64,000 bases of DNA from positions 10,806,744 to 10,870,743 of the forward strand of contig NC_060248.1 in assembly GCF_921293095.1 (NCBI RefSeq). Reading direction: 5' to 3'. Of the stretch, positions 10,040-22,125 are shown in pieces; the first letter of the stretch is position 1, and each line of letters begins with the position of its first letter. This DNA comes from Ischnura elegans. Taxonomy: Eukaryota > Arthropoda > Insecta > Odonata > Coenagrionidae. A model generated the notes under the pieces. It made no database searches, was not told the DNA's origin, and saw only the letters and a list, made by a program, of their open reading frames with translations. Position numbers and translations under genes: made by a program.

Positions 10040-12920
10040 ATTGCTCGGGAGTTAATTACCTCAGACTTTAAAGAAATATTGTAGCGAGCCATGCATTCAA
10101 TTTTTGGACAACAGGTTACTTAGCCAAAAATGTCGTAATAATCCCAGACTGGCTAAAATGACTATCGTTTCAACTAAAAAAATATTCCTTCTGGTTCCAT
10201 AACAGAAAGAGAGGTTGTCATTAATCGCTTTGGAAAGGGTAAACCAAGATATCTGAAATAACCGTGTCAGTAGGATAGGCTGCACTTCAAAACCACGAGG
10301 TTATCTAGATAAGGGTCAGGCAGTTTCTATTACGGAGTCCAATATATGGCCTAACTATGGAGAGAAAATGTTATTTAGAATCCACAATCTTGATATGATC
10401 GATTCGAATTTTTTTAAGTATCATTTTTCCAAGAAAGCGACTTATTTAATCCAACAATTCTTTCGAAGCATAGATCATAAATGGGGTTTTATATTGATTT
10501 CAAATGTTTTAAATGACCTACAAGATCACGTTTCAAAAGTTTAAAAAGTGCTTGCGTTTCTATATGTGACAACGCTACATCATACATAACATGTCAATTC
10601 GCGCATACAAAGCAACATAATTTTTACTTGAACAATAACGAATTACATGAGGATTGAAATTTTCTTTTAGCAAGGTGACGCCCAAAATTTAAATTTCAGG
10701 TCCAAAACAGAGTAGTAGTCCGAGAAGTGGTCAAAAAAGCGTAGTGGTCAGACCCTGAGGGTGATTCATAACAGGTAGAGGTCTCTGCTGCACTAGCTTA
10801 TTCGTTATAGCGGCCCGATTACTTTATCTATGCTCGAATCCGCGTCATGACAGTGTTTTCATGGCGTCACCCACCGTCCCGAAGTTTTTATGGCCAGCAT
10901 GTATCGCCTCTTGCGTAATTTTCTCCCAGTAATAATCATAATCTCAACTGACCCACCATCCCCAACTCATATACACTCCCAAAGTGTGCAAGGGGGCTGT
11001 CGTTCCCACGCCTCCCACCAGAGGACGCCGATTGCAAGCGGACCGAGATATCGCAGTCAGGAAAAAGGGCCATGCGAATAGGAAACCACCCCATCATCTG
11101 CAGATCGTCTTTTTGCGCACTTTAGGGTGATACTGAACCCAAAACAATGGAATTCCGGTCGCTGCAACGCACTGCACGAGAGCGGTTGAAGCCAGGCTGA
11201 AGCCGTCCGAGCCATCCGAACATGATCGACTCACACGTATCGTTACAGAAACACGAAATTCCTTTCCAAAAACACCATTGCCATACTTTTTGATCTCACT
11301 AATCTTTTCACCCTAAGGTAAGGTACTCCATATCTCCGTACAACGTTTCAATACGCAACTCTGCCATCATCCACAGGCATTCAGGAAACCGCTCTTTACC
11401 GCGGCAAATTGCATATAAACGCGATGCAAGAACGGATTGGCATTGGATTCCTGAATCCCTGAGGATTATGGGTGAGTTGCACATCAAAACGCTGGAAGGA
11501 GATATGCAGGATCTTAGCATGTGGAAAATCCGAGATCTCCTCGCCGTCGTTCACCTCATGAATATCGCGCTCGATATAACTACGATAATTTTGTAAAAAA
11601 ATATATATAATGCACCTCCTGTATTCGAGAATTTTGTATAGCTGTGGGCAAAATTCTAATTTGAGAATGGAACACTTTGCTGTGCTCAAACTGCCACATA
11701 ACATAATAGTCACTTATCTACTACGTCGCAATCCCATTCCAATTATATGATCTGAAATAACAAATCAAAATGGCGCGATTTTTCATATATCTATTTAAAA
11801 GGATATCAATTCTAGAGGTCCTTTTCAAGATAGATAGATAAGAAATTTCTTCGTTTCCCTTAGGGAGAGGGTATCAGCATTAAATTGTCGAATTTCCATG
11901 TGGAGGAGACTATTTAGATTGATTAAAACCACCATCTATATTTCTGACCTCCGATGGTGGATTTTTCTAACTTTGAAAAACATTATTTGAAGGTTTTAAA
12001 TAAAGGTTTCCGAAGTCATAAAAACTTGACATAAGGTTTCGAAAGTGAGAAAAGGCCGTAAATTGTTAGGGTCGAAAAATTTTGCATTAGTATCGTAGAA
12101 ATAGAAGCCCCTATTTAGTTATAATGTTTACTCAACATCAAAATACTAACAGCGTATTTATAAAAATGTTAAAGATATCGGAAAACATTTTGACGATGAG
12201 CGCTTATCCGTTTCAAAAAATTTCTCTTTCATTCTGTTGCTTCTACCGGACCTGGAAATTAAGCGAGGAATTAAATCTAGTTTTAAGAGGATGCCTTCGA
12301 GTCGAGCTGAATAATATAGATACTCCACCGTGTGAGAGAAAAACCGAAATTAAATGTTAAATATATATATTTTTCATCAGCTACGAGTTACAAATAAATT
12401 CTGATTTTAGGATATCAATATAGATATGCCTAAATCATGAAATGAAGCTTTCGTCAAATTCTTAGAGGGATTGTTTGAGAAAGTTAATTAATATTTTTAA
12501 GCATTTAAATACGCAATAACAGAAAATAATATTTGCCTAATTTAAATTAAAATTTTGTACGCAAGTAGGCTTGCGCAAAGCCTAAGCGTTAAAAATAGGC
12601 ATAATTCAATGCCCTTGGACAACTAGGTGAAGAAATAGTAGGAATAAAATGATTTAAAACATGATTTTTTTGGAAAAAAAAACTGTGAAAAATGCTCACG
12701 AAAATCACAATTTTTTTCACAAAACAGTCTCAAGGTATTTAGTTAGAGATGAATACCAACTCAAATAGAAATTTTCATCAAAATCTTAGAGCTTGAGGAA
12801 CTAAAGCTGGTGGTATTGAGGCATCGATAATCAAACATTATAAGCCTAGCACGCGCCTTGCGATTCTCCAGCAGATCCGAGCCTATTCCATGGACTGGTA
12901 GAAAAAGTCTAGGGAATCAT
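10040..12920. other. No supported gene
   Basis: Mostly AT-rich sequence. The short ORFs near 10890-11081, 11308-11713 and 12124-12360 have no recognisable domain, signal or splice context. The patch 10980-11230 is richer in GC but shows no exon signal that I trust. Confidence 0.35.
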
Positions 12921-12925
12921 CTGCT

Positions 12926-13205
12926 GACAGAGATCAGGGCACCAAGGTGGGTCTCCTGAGGGAGCGTTTGGATGGGAAAGAACAAGGAAAGAGGCGCCGC
13001 CGCTATAGGAGCCCGTCGACGCCTCTGGGGTAGGGATAGGTTTGGAAGGGAGGGACGGGGTAAACACCTCACCGCTATAGAAGCGGAAAGGGCCCACTAA
13101 ATAGCGAGACCTGGCATCAGCCATTAATCTGCCCAAAGATTTTGGAGGATTTTCTTATTAAAGAGAAAAATCCATCGATCAAATTGTTGGATAATCATCT
13201 ACTGA
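12926..13205 (+). repeat. About 270-bp dispersed repeat, copy A
   Basis: Collinear with 55030-55305 in the same orientation. Shared blocks include AACAAGGAAAGAGGCGCCGC, GGGGTAGGGATAGG, AGGGCCCA, GGCATTAAT-like sequence and AAAAATCCATC. It has no coding capacity. GC-rich in its first half and AT-rich in its second, it may be a SINE or MITE. I did not see a clear B box or TIR. Confidence 0.75.
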
Positions 13206-13600
13206 CATTCAGAAACAAGAGAAAAGCCAGCGAGCATTTATATTCGTAGGGACAAATATGGGGAGAGGGCATTCCAGTCCAAAAGAGACGGCCGCAGCGT
13301 GTGACGCATATACATAACCCGAGCCACAACACGGCACGGTCAAGTCCAAAGCGAGGACATAAGGAGAGGGGAGCGCGGGGGGGGGGGGGGGTCGGGAAAG
13401 GGAGGGGAAGAGATACGATTGTGTCCCGAAAACGATTGATGGCCGTATAGTCCTCGAATAGTCCACCGAGTGCTTCAAAACTATCAGTCAAACGATAGGC
13501 GAGGCGAGTTCCCGAGCGACACAAAATAAAACCATACGCACCAAAGAACCCACGATACAGGCATGCAAACACAAAAGTTATTGTCTCGTCTACATTAAGC
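13206..13600. other. CpG-richer patch with a long G run
   Basis: A run of about 14 G lies near 13378-13391. ORFs on the minus strand (89 and 125 codons) overlap in two frames and look compositional. Confidence 0.35.
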
Positions 13601-13604
13601 TGCT

Positions 13605-13800
13605 AGACCCCGCGATCTATTCTGTACTGCAGTCGTTTTCCAGCACCCAGCATCTATTTATCTCTGTCATGACACACCTCTTCTTACATTCATCCTGTTT
13701 CCATCGCTCTATCTTTCCTCGTCTGCAATTCACATTTGGTCTTCCTCTTTTACGTTTTTCTGGAGGTCTCCATTCCAATATTTTCTACGGCCAACTGGTA
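13605..13800 (-). mobile_element. RTE-type LINE extreme C-terminus
   Basis: The minus strand reads ILEWRPPEKRKRGRPNVNCR and, further on, INRCWVLENDCS. The W-RPP-KRKRGRP block followed by a basic helix and W-x-x-L-x-x-x-C is the usual end of RTE/craniofacial-type LINE proteins. It is a short, 5'-truncated relic. Confidence 0.6.
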
Positions 13801-13949
13801 TCACCCATTCTATTAACATACTAAAACCAAAGTAATTGTTTCCTTTCTATGCCTTCGACTATATATTTTTTTCCAATTCCATCATTATCGTATCATTTCC
13901 GACTCTATCAATTTACTCTTTCTGCGATTCCTTCTCGTTTTAACATATT

Positions 13950-14690
13950 TTAAATTGAGTATAATTGAAATGAAAACGGTGGCTTCTTAAAATTTGTATC
14001 TGCATGAATGGCAATCAAACCTCTACCAGGCTGAGTAACAACATAAAACTAATAATAACAGCAGGGAGAATATAATTTCACGGTTTTATACCCATGTTCC
14101 AAGTGTCCTGATAAGTGTCCCACTTTTAGTAGTGTCCGCTTTTGTTCCCAGGCAACCGGTAAACAGTTCACCGGGCAAAGGCAGGCGAGATAGCACTAAA
14201 ATACAACCAGCATTATTCCGCTCTAACGCCAACTAAAGGGATTTTAAAACAAGTGGACGGGAGGGAGCCGATTTCAGGCTTTAAATGCGAAGATTTAACG
14301 CGATGGGAATGACGCTTATCGGGCGACACTCGACTGTGCGGCGGCGTCGGTACCGATTCCTCCCGCGTCACGAGCGGCACATGCATAGGAGGAAAGAGAG
14401 CGCGCGTTCACGCTCTAATTCCAAGATTACCCAACATTTGGCAGCACCCATATCTTCTTCTTCCCCTTCTTTCGAGCACCATCCGGACGCAATGGAGAGA
14501 TCGCGAGTGGGAAAGAAAACCGAGAAATTACCCCAATTCGCTTTTCCAACAACATCACGGACGGTTAAATTCGTCGGAATTGCCGTTTCTTGGCAACTTT
14601 AAAAATACACCTGATCATCACCGACAAAAAATGTTTAAAATTTTTATCAATGTATTATTAGCGCCAAGCTCTCTAATGCTTTCCAGAGGA
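13950..14690. other. GC-rich patch without a supported gene
   Basis: The part 14230-14590 is rich in CpG and holds a 105-codon plus-strand ORF (14285-14602) of arginine/serine-rich composition. I see no domain, splice site or homologue, so I do not call it a gene. Confidence 0.35.
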
Positions 14691-14699
14691 TTTATTGAC

Positions 14700-15215
14700 T
14701 GCTAAGGTTTGACTTATTTTATAACTCCTAATAATAATATTTTAAGAAGGCACTGGAATTAAAATTGAGGAAGATATTGGTGAAATGCTATGTGTGGAGT
14801 GTGCTTATGTATGGATGTGAGACTTGTACGATGGGGAAGAGAGACAGGGACAGGATTGGGGCGTTTGAGGTGTGGGTTTGGAGGAAGATGGAGGGAATAC
14901 GGTGGACAAATCGAGTTAGGAATGAGAAAGTGTTAAATAGGATAGATGAGGAAAGAACATTGATGGAAAAAATAAATCAAAGGAAGGGAAACTGGCTGGG
15001 ACATTTGATGAGAGGGAATGGAATTATGAAAGTAGCTTTGGAAGAACCGGTGGAAGCGGTCAGAAGAAGGGGAAGGAGAAGGCTGAAGTTTATCGACAAT
15101 TTAAAAATTGGAAGATGTGGAGACTTCAAGGAGATTGCCGGAGACAGGAGGGAATGGAGACAGCATTGGCGCGGGGGACCTGCCGACGGGCTGAACACCA
15201 CAAGATTATAATGAT
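14700..15215 (+). mobile_element. RTE-type LINE, open C-terminal fragment
   Basis: One uninterrupted frame from about 14745 to 15211 encodes the region after the reverse transcriptase domain. Recognisable parts are VKCYVWSVLMYGCETCTMGK (the end of the RT thumb), FEVWVWRKMEGIRWTNRVRN, RKGNWLGHLMR and RRRGRRRLKFIDN. This is the standard RTE-clade tail. It ends in a stop and an ATAATGATAATG tail, as many RTE copies end in short repeats. The catalytic RT core is missing. No stops remain, so this copy is younger than the others in the window. Confidence 0.85.
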
Positions 15216-16295
15216 AATGTTTGACTTTGAATTTATTAACTCCTAATTCTAAGCATCTGCTGATAATTACGACAACATCCTCAAAGCATAAAATTGCACA
15301 TTTAAATCATATTCCCACTTTCAGCGGAAAATCATTCCTTGAGAATATTGGCAGTCTTGGCCATAGGGGTGCTAGAACAAAATGGCTATGGAATGGTCAA
15401 AATGGTGCAAGTCTCGAGAGAACTTCACGCAATAGATTCAACCGTAATAGCGGTGGAAGCCGATGCGCATGATCCGGGCCTTTAGAACCAAAAATCAGAA
15501 GGGAGAAGATATGAAAGATCAGCAGAAAGAAGGCGTCGACAAAATGCACGCATAAAAAGTTTCTAAACCAAGCTAGAGTACATCCGACAACAATGAATAA
15601 TATGATATTTCCTGAAATATCAAGAATAACCAGTATTATAAGATTTTTAATGTAAGAATAGCTCCGTGCAGTGCGGATAAAAGAATATATGAGAAAACAG
15701 TACTTGCAGACATTAGTAAGTCGACACAAGTTTCACTAGAATATAGAGAGCCACAGAGCAAATAGGGAAATTCCACAATCCGCCGGGACCGGGAAGATTA
15801 ATAAAATAGTACAGATAAATGATACACTATATGAAGTTATGTAAGTAAATTGCACTGAGAAATACAAAATTTCAAAAGTTGCGAACAATTTAAATTACGC
15901 AATATGACAATGAAAATTATGTGACGAGTGAATGAAACATACAGACATTGTCGAAAATATGCTGACGCGCAAGTAATACGAGTATAACAAAGTACGTTTT
16001 GATTCCAAGCTGCAGATAATAACATTTATAGCCACCAGGCAATAGCCTACTTGCAGCAATGTATAATAATAATTTATAGACCAGGGTACATTCAATAGTT
16101 AATTTCTCAAACGTAGGTAAAACAGATATTTTACCATAACGGCACTAATTTTTCAAGACCGTACCATATTTTGTGAGTTGCGCTAAGGATGTGATGAAAA
16201 AATCCACGCTTGCAGCCTTAAAAAGCCTTATGCGTCAAAGGAAAACAATTTTTTTTTTTAGTTTTCCCTCACTTTAACGTCATCGTACCATTCCA
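15216..16295. other. No supported feature
   Basis: AT-rich sequence with short chance ORFs on both strands. Confidence 0.4.
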
Positions 16296-16439
16296 TTATA
16301 TTGATAAATGGATTAAAGTTAAAACTAAAACGATATTTCAGCACGATTAGAAGTTGCTCCATCGATAAAGTTAAGGATTCCCTCTTTGCAGGAGCAGCAT
16401 GCGAACGAAGGCCGATAAATGGAATGGGTATTTTGGACG

Positions 16440-16750
16440 CACAGGCTATCGAGAACGAATGGGACTACTTCCAGAGGTCGGCCCGAATTCCTCACTGAGA
16501 GAGGGTTTGTTTACGATGTCGCCGATTGGAATTTAGGTGTTGGACACCCTAAAGTCCTTAATTGGGATCGGACTGCTGTGGTTTATAGTTCATAACGTGC
16601 AGCGGGAAGCGCGGTCTTCGACGACCAGGGGTGGAAGGCGTCCTCCGATGGAATTTCGTTCCCAAAATGGTCGAAGCCAGGGGCAATTTTCGAATTTCGC
16701 CGACGATGCATTAAGAGGAAGTGTCACTTCTGCGAGGTTGGTCGTATTTT
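16440..16750 (+). repeat. Dispersed repeat, copy 1 (pairs with 18760-18965)
   Basis: Shares collinear blocks with 18760-18965: GTGGTTTATAGTTCATA-like, GGAAGCG, TTTC-CCAAAATGGTCG-like and ATTTCGCCGACGATGCA-like. The copies are diverged and have no coding content. Confidence 0.55.
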
Positions 16751-17290
16751 GTCTATTACGATTACGTAATACTCAAATAACACTTACGGTGTGACCATGA
16801 AATTTTTAGATCAAATAGAGACTAGATATTTTTCAATAATTGCCTGTTTCTCCTATTTAAAAATATTGCATCTGCATTGCATTGGAACACTGTCGGTCTG
16901 ACCCAAATCGATCACCAACTGTCTATACATATATTATGCTGAAGGGGAAGCTGTATCAAGAGGTGCCCTGTTTTTTATGAAGAGTCTTCCTTCTCCTTCC
17001 AACTTCACCATTTTTATTGATTATCAGTCTATATTGTTTGTTCTCTCACGAGGTACCAGTCTTTGGTTTCAAATGCATATGCATATTGAGATATTTAATT
17101 AAATACAGGGTTATAATAAACGAATGGTGTGGTTTGAACACAGTTTAGATGAAAACAGAATTACTTAAAGTTTATGCTTTTATATTTTTCAAATTTGCCA
17201 TCACAAAATATTTTTCGCGCATAATAAATAATTTTCAATATGTGCGCCCTCAGTCGCTCGAAAAGAGAGAACCCCGGCATCTACATTTGC
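16751..17290. other. No supported feature
   Basis: AT-rich, nothing recognised. Confidence 0.4.
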
Positions 17291-17294
17291 CTAA

Positions 17295-17440
17295 TTATAA
17301 CGAAAGGCGCCAAGGGGACCACGGCTTAACGTCCCATCCGACGGACGAAGTGCTGGACTACTTGAAGTGTCCTCCACACAGCATTTAATCAGGCATCGGG
17401 CTCCCTCCAAAGATTCTCTGCCACCCTATCCCTAATATCT
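17295..17440 (-). mobile_element. SINE body fragment, tRNA head missing
   Basis: Matches the 3' body of the SINE at 62885-63100, including GGCGCCAAGGGGACCACGG and TTAACGTCCCATCCG. The tRNA-related promoter part is absent, so this is a truncated copy in minus orientation. Confidence 0.7.
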
Positions 17441-17583
17441 TGTAATGAATTACTGAAGCCGCACCATTATTTTACGATGACCCTGTACCGGATTTGGATT
17501 TGGATAATAAAGGATTTGGCACTCAAAGAGTCCGGAAGGTTGGTCCCGTCTGCGTCTCGCCAACCGTCATTGGACCGTACTCC

Positions 17584-18487
17584 TATAATAATTATATTTA
17601 TTTATTTATATCACACCAAAAACAGCACTAGGGCCTTTACATTGGGTTTATAAACAGAATAAAATACGTAAATATAATTAATAAACATGTATAAAAATAA
17701 TATCATAAATAACAACCATTTTCAACATATACATTACAAAATTCACTAATTCTTGGTTAACTTTGTGGTATTCCATTATTTCCTGGATATAGACAGTTAC
17801 TTATACCACTTATTTTATAAGAGCGCGACCCGGGTTTCAATGAGTAATCATCATCATCATAATTAGCGCCTGATGATGATGATTACTCATTGAAACCCGG
17901 GTCGCGCTCATATAAAATAAGTGGTATAAGTAACTGTCTATATCCAGGAAATATACATTACATACAAGAGGTCGGTGTCAAAAAGATAGTCTTTTCTATT
18001 GGTTATTAAAATTGGTGCGGGAGGCAAAGATGCCAAGAGAAGAAGAAGTATTTGAGATTGAATTGAAAATAGAAGGTAAGCGGTAAAAGAGGGATGTATT
18101 GGATATTGGCAGACGGAAATTGGGCTGGGGTAGAGGTTTAGTATTGCGGGTTTTGCGAGCAGGAATGCGTAGTGAAAAGAATGTCAGGAGATCAATGCTT
18201 CTGAAGGACCCATTCATGATGCGGTAAAGAAGTTTGATGTCTAATGTCAATCGGAGGTGGTTGGGGTGTAATAATCCTAGTGAATGAAGTATTTCGGCAC
18301 GTGAAGAGAATCTGAGGTGAGGTATGCGATGACGAACTATTGTTAAGAGCCATATTGGCTCGTTCGTGAATATATATCCAACTCGGACAGCCAAATCAGA
18401 AAAACGATGTCTTAGGACTGACTTATGCACCGTGAAAATTTCAAATTGATAGCATAATGAACGATTTAAATTTTTCCCGGTGAACAA
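17584..18487 (-). mobile_element. CR1/Jockey-type LINE 3' end with open C-terminus
   Basis: On the minus strand, 18487-17996 is open for 163 codons. It contains SSRAEILHSLGLLHPNHLRL, LDIKLLYRIMNGSFRSIDLL and FFSLRIPARKTRNT, the conserved C-terminal block that follows the reverse transcriptase in CR1/Jockey/R1-like LINEs. The probable 3' UTR continues to an AT-rich tail near 17584-17610. The reverse transcriptase itself is missing. A hairpin element with a 12-bp duplication sits in the 3' UTR at 17727-17962. The first 50 codons or so are not conserved and may be out-of-frame sequence. Confidence 0.75.
17727..17962 (+). mobile_element. Hairpin element, 12-bp target duplication, CGACCCGGG core
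   Basis: The element is 17739-17950, flanked by exact direct copies of ATATACATTACA (17727-17738 and 17951-17962). It begins with a non-palindromic leader containing TTAACTTTGTGGTATTCCAT. Two 90-bp inverted arms follow, closing on an ATCATCATC-rich loop. Each inner arm carries GCGCGACCCGGGTTTC. The copy at 34.06 kb has the same leader and core but different arm sequence. The insertion is in a LINE 3' UTR. Confidence 0.85.
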
Positions 18488-18494
18488 TATTCAG

Positions 18495-18712
18495 CAGGTA
18501 ATTCTTCTCGGGTTATTTGGTTGATTCAGTCGTATAGGCCGACGTTTCGGAAAACGACTTGTCTACCATTTTCAAAGCGTGTTATTGTCTGAATTTCCAA
18601 TTCCACATGTAAGTAACAAGTGACACGCCTTGAAAAAGGAATAAAAGTCGTTTTCCGAAATGTGAGCCTAAACGACTGATTTAACCCGTTGTAGAACCCG
18701 GGAAGAATTCCT
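18495..18712. mobile_element. Hairpin-family element, diverged
   Basis: The arms run from about 18502 (TTCTTCTCGGGTT) to 18710 (inverse AACCCGGGAAGAA), and inner arms with AAAACGACTT near 18550 pair with AAGTCGTTTT near 18640. GAAACGTCGG (minus, near 18540) and GAAATGTGAG (plus, near 18655) occupy the position of the hammerhead-like site in other copies. No clear target duplication was found. Confidence 0.6.
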
Positions 18713-18759
18713 TGATAGCAAAAGTTTAAAGGTAGTGACCAAAAAAAGACCGATAGAGC

Positions 18760-18965
18760 GTGGTGTGTGCGCCTTCCTGATTAGCATAAGACTGGTGTGC
18801 TTTATAGTTCATATTATCTCAAGGAAAGCGTTGCGTTCGGTAGCCGGCGTTGGCAGCGTTTCCCAGCGTAATTTCGGACCGAAATTGGTCGGCGACGGGG
18901 CTGCATTCAAATTTCGCCAACGGTGCAGTAAACGGGAAGATGGAAATTTCAACCATCCACCTGCG
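18760..18965 (+). repeat. Dispersed repeat, copy 2 (pairs with 16440-16750)
   Basis: Same block order as 16440-16750. The 102-codon ORF across it is a reading through repeat sequence. Confidence 0.55.
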
Positions 18966-18969
18966 AACC

Positions 18970-20755
18970 TAAGCTGTGGATACGTGAAATGCTCGAGCAA
19001 AACTCCTTATATAAATGTCTATAATAGTATCTTCAATGCCTAGTGTTCCTTTCATTAGCCACTATGATGCGAAAAAAATGTTAAACGATCCCCTTCGCGA
19101 ATTGTCTGCAGAAATAGGAGAATTTTAGTTTAAAATAGTCATTTTACCAGGAAAGAGTTAATGGAAGCAGAACTGCAAAATTTAAAGCTCAAAATAATAT
19201 AATAATTTCTGTTGATTAACACTAGAATAAAATGCATCACCATATTTTTTACCATTCCGAGGGTTGAGAAATAAAAGTAAAAACAAATGTGGCGATGATT
19301 TAGCATTCACCCCCTTCTCTATACATGCGTTGAACTATTCCTTATAATGGTTTTTAACTCACTCCTAAAGTTTCAAGCATTTCAAGTATTTTTGCTAATT
19401 TTGTTGGGTTACTATTATCACGTACGGGCTATTACCTACTTACAATTTTCACCGTGAATTTTCACCACTAATTGGAAAAGGCTAAATCTACATTGTGAAA
19501 ATCACTACCATGGGCTCAAAAGATAACCTTGATAGCTGGGATAGGGGACTTCTAGTCACTTATGATGCTACTTTTTATGTATGCCAAATTTTAATGGCTA
19601 TTTAGGTACATAAAAATACATTTTCAACGCGCAGTGACAATAGAATGTGTTTAGTTGAGCCCAGGAAAATTTGGTTACTTTAAAGTATCCATATAAATAT
19701 CGACGGCATTCAATGATATTAAAAATTGACAGATTCTATATTACTATAGATTTAAAAGTTTCCAATATGAATGTGAATATCTTAAGTGGCAGGATAGGAT
19801 GGAAGCAATTAACATTTGTTAATTAAGAAAGTGCATTATTTACGCTGAATTTATTTTCGCACGAAGCTCTTTGTAGTTACAACATCATTTCCTAATGCAC
19901 CATGTACAGCCAAGTTCTTCCTTAACAAAAATGGCTAAAATTAAGAGTGAAATTTGAGAGTTTTAGGCATATTCTGCACTTGTTTCGGTCCCCCCTCTCG
20001 AGCTCCTTTCCTTCGCGTGTTTACCACTCGTTGTTTGCGATGCACGTTCAACGTCAATCGAAACAATATTCTCGGGGTCCGACCGGCGAAAGGGCACTAA
20101 CGCGAAAGGTCAACTCAACGGCACAGCAGGTATGCAGCAGAAGCAGCAGCGGCAGGCTAAATTGAAGTATTTCTTTTGGATCCCCGAGCTCACTGCATGT
20201 TGATTACACGGACACAGTCCAGATACGTCGACGGATGGCTTGAGCACTAATATTCCTGCTTACACAAAGTCTCTCTCTCTCTCTCTCTCTGAGGCACAGC
20301 ACACCGGTTCACGAAACATGTTATATACACTCATATCCCAAGAAGAGAGAAGTTACATTGCCGCTGGTGATACAAGAGTACGAGAGAAAAATCGGAATGA
20401 GAGCGGAAACGTAGCGAAGATGCTTCTCCGTACGCGAGAATATTAAGTGATGACGGAGGACGGCCCGCGGGGAAATGAGATGCAAAAGGTTAGTTAAGTA
20501 AAATAAATGACTATCACTGACCGAAACGATAATGAACGTGCTATTTGGTGAGGGTTACTCTTTTTTGGAATGAGATAGAAAAAATTTCAAGATAATATCT
20601 AAAAAGGAAAGGAAGTTAGCTCAAGAAACGAAATATCGGTCATTTCGATGAAACTGTCAAAATATCCTGCTCAAAATTATTGAATTCACTCACTACAGCT
20701 TATATACAGAGCCTATCAGATACCTCCTTTAAACAATATGACGCAAATATATGAG
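18970..20755. other. No gene; (CT)n microsatellite
   Basis: AT-rich sequence. A CT dinucleotide run of about 12 units lies at 20268-20291. Nothing else is recognised. Confidence 0.45.
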
Positions 20756-20761
20756 GAGTAC

Positions 20762-21428
20762 AATAGGGTGGTTTCCTATTATTTTTTTATTGCCTAAATC
20801 GAAAGAGTATTACTCCTGGAGTACGTATTTCACGCTTTTAGATTTTTAAATGACGATATCTATTTTTCGCGATTAAATGAAAAGTGAAAATTTTCAAGCG
20901 TGCGAAAACGCAACGGGTAAGTATGAATTCCGGGTAAACCCCGTGTGACGTCGTTCTGGTTCCCACTGCCGCAAAAGAGGTGATCTTGGGGCGAGGCTTT
21001 AAGCGCTGATACGACGCAGGATGCTAGCAGGTAGCAGAGTACCCTGCTAGCTAGTAGCGCTTGGCTTAAATAAGGATTATTAATACCTTCTCAAACAAAG
21101 AGAACTTTCAGACCTTAGCCAGTTTTAATAGGTGATTATTAAGACATGTTTCCCTGATCTCTGTGCCTCATGCATGCATTGGTAATCTCAGACGATGTAA
21201 AACTTCTATCCACTCGTATAGAAACTAGGTCCCTGTGACGTCACGTGGAGTGGCATCGCATGGGTGCCAATCTGGCCTTTTTCAAATGAGGATAAAATTG
21301 ACCGTTGCCATTCGTCTAAACCGGTATTTCTAAAACCAAATAATTTGCATACTATGAATACACCAATGGTGGGTAAGGAATCGCAATCAATGCCTTTCGT
21401 TTTCTTTGATGAAGGAAACTACCCTATT
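20762..21428 (+). mobile_element. 667-bp TIR element, copy 1
   Basis: Begins AATAGGGTGGTTTCC and ends GGAAACTACCCTATT, so the 15-bp TIRs differ at one position. The interior matches copies at 41711-42377, 58822-59236 and, inverted, 61387-62054. There is no transposase ORF, so it is non-autonomous. I could not find a convincing target duplication at any copy, so the superfamily is open. Confidence 0.88.
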
Positions 21429-21950
21429 CAAGAGAAACAATTGATTTTGTTTTCGTAAACAGAGCTGGTATAGAAAATTGGTAAGGAAAACGAGCGAGAT
21501 CAACTGGATCTATTTTGGGTGTTTATTAGAGCGTTTGATTTTTCACTCGATGTCAGCTTAGAATATAAATTCACTCGTACACTTTGGCCACCAAATTTTG
21601 TATATTTCTTCTATCTGTTTCTGTGCCTCAGTGTTTTTAGAAAGAAAATCACTTGTACCCCTTGGCTTCTCACCCTGTCATATGTATAGTGCAACAACAG
21701 TACACTTGAAACTAAATGCCAGGATGCCACTTCAAAATATTTATGATTAACATACATAATAATACCAATATGCGCATTTAAGCCCATAAGTATTGCGTAT
21801 GCAATCACAAACGTTGTTAAATACTGAGCATGGATTATATCATTCATTGTATTTACTCTTACAATTTCCTGCCTCAAAAAAATATGATATAAGTTCCCAT
21901 GGCTGTGTGATGATCGTTTCCTAGAAAACCCAAGTAAGCCCTCAATCACG
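21429..21950. other. No supported gene
   Basis: A 112-codon minus-strand ORF (21611-21949) is hydrophobic in its middle but has no recognisable family. I regard it as chance. Confidence 0.35.
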
Positions 21951-21964
21951 CTTCATTTATTCGG

Positions 21965-22125
21965 TCCCTTAAGTGTTATAGCTCCAGCGATAGGTTTTCA
22001 GGGGTCAAATAAGTGTAACCATCGCGGATATGAATGCGTGATACTGACATTTTTTCGCCATCATTGAAGCAATCGCTTCAACTACCGCTCAAAAGGGACG
22101 GAAAAAATAGTCGTGTGATTCACGC
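21965..22125 (+). repeat. Short copy of the GATC-palindrome repeat family
   Basis: Contains the paired blocks GCTCCAGCGATAGGTTTTCA and TTCGCCATCATTGAAGC followed by GTGTGATTCA. The same blocks flank the larger copies at 31.4-32.0 kb and 62.3-63.95 kb. No coding content. Confidence 0.6.

Noticed and set aside
21611..21949. 112-codon hydrophobic minus ORF
   Set aside because: No recognisable family, and such ORFs are expected by chance in 64 kb of this composition.
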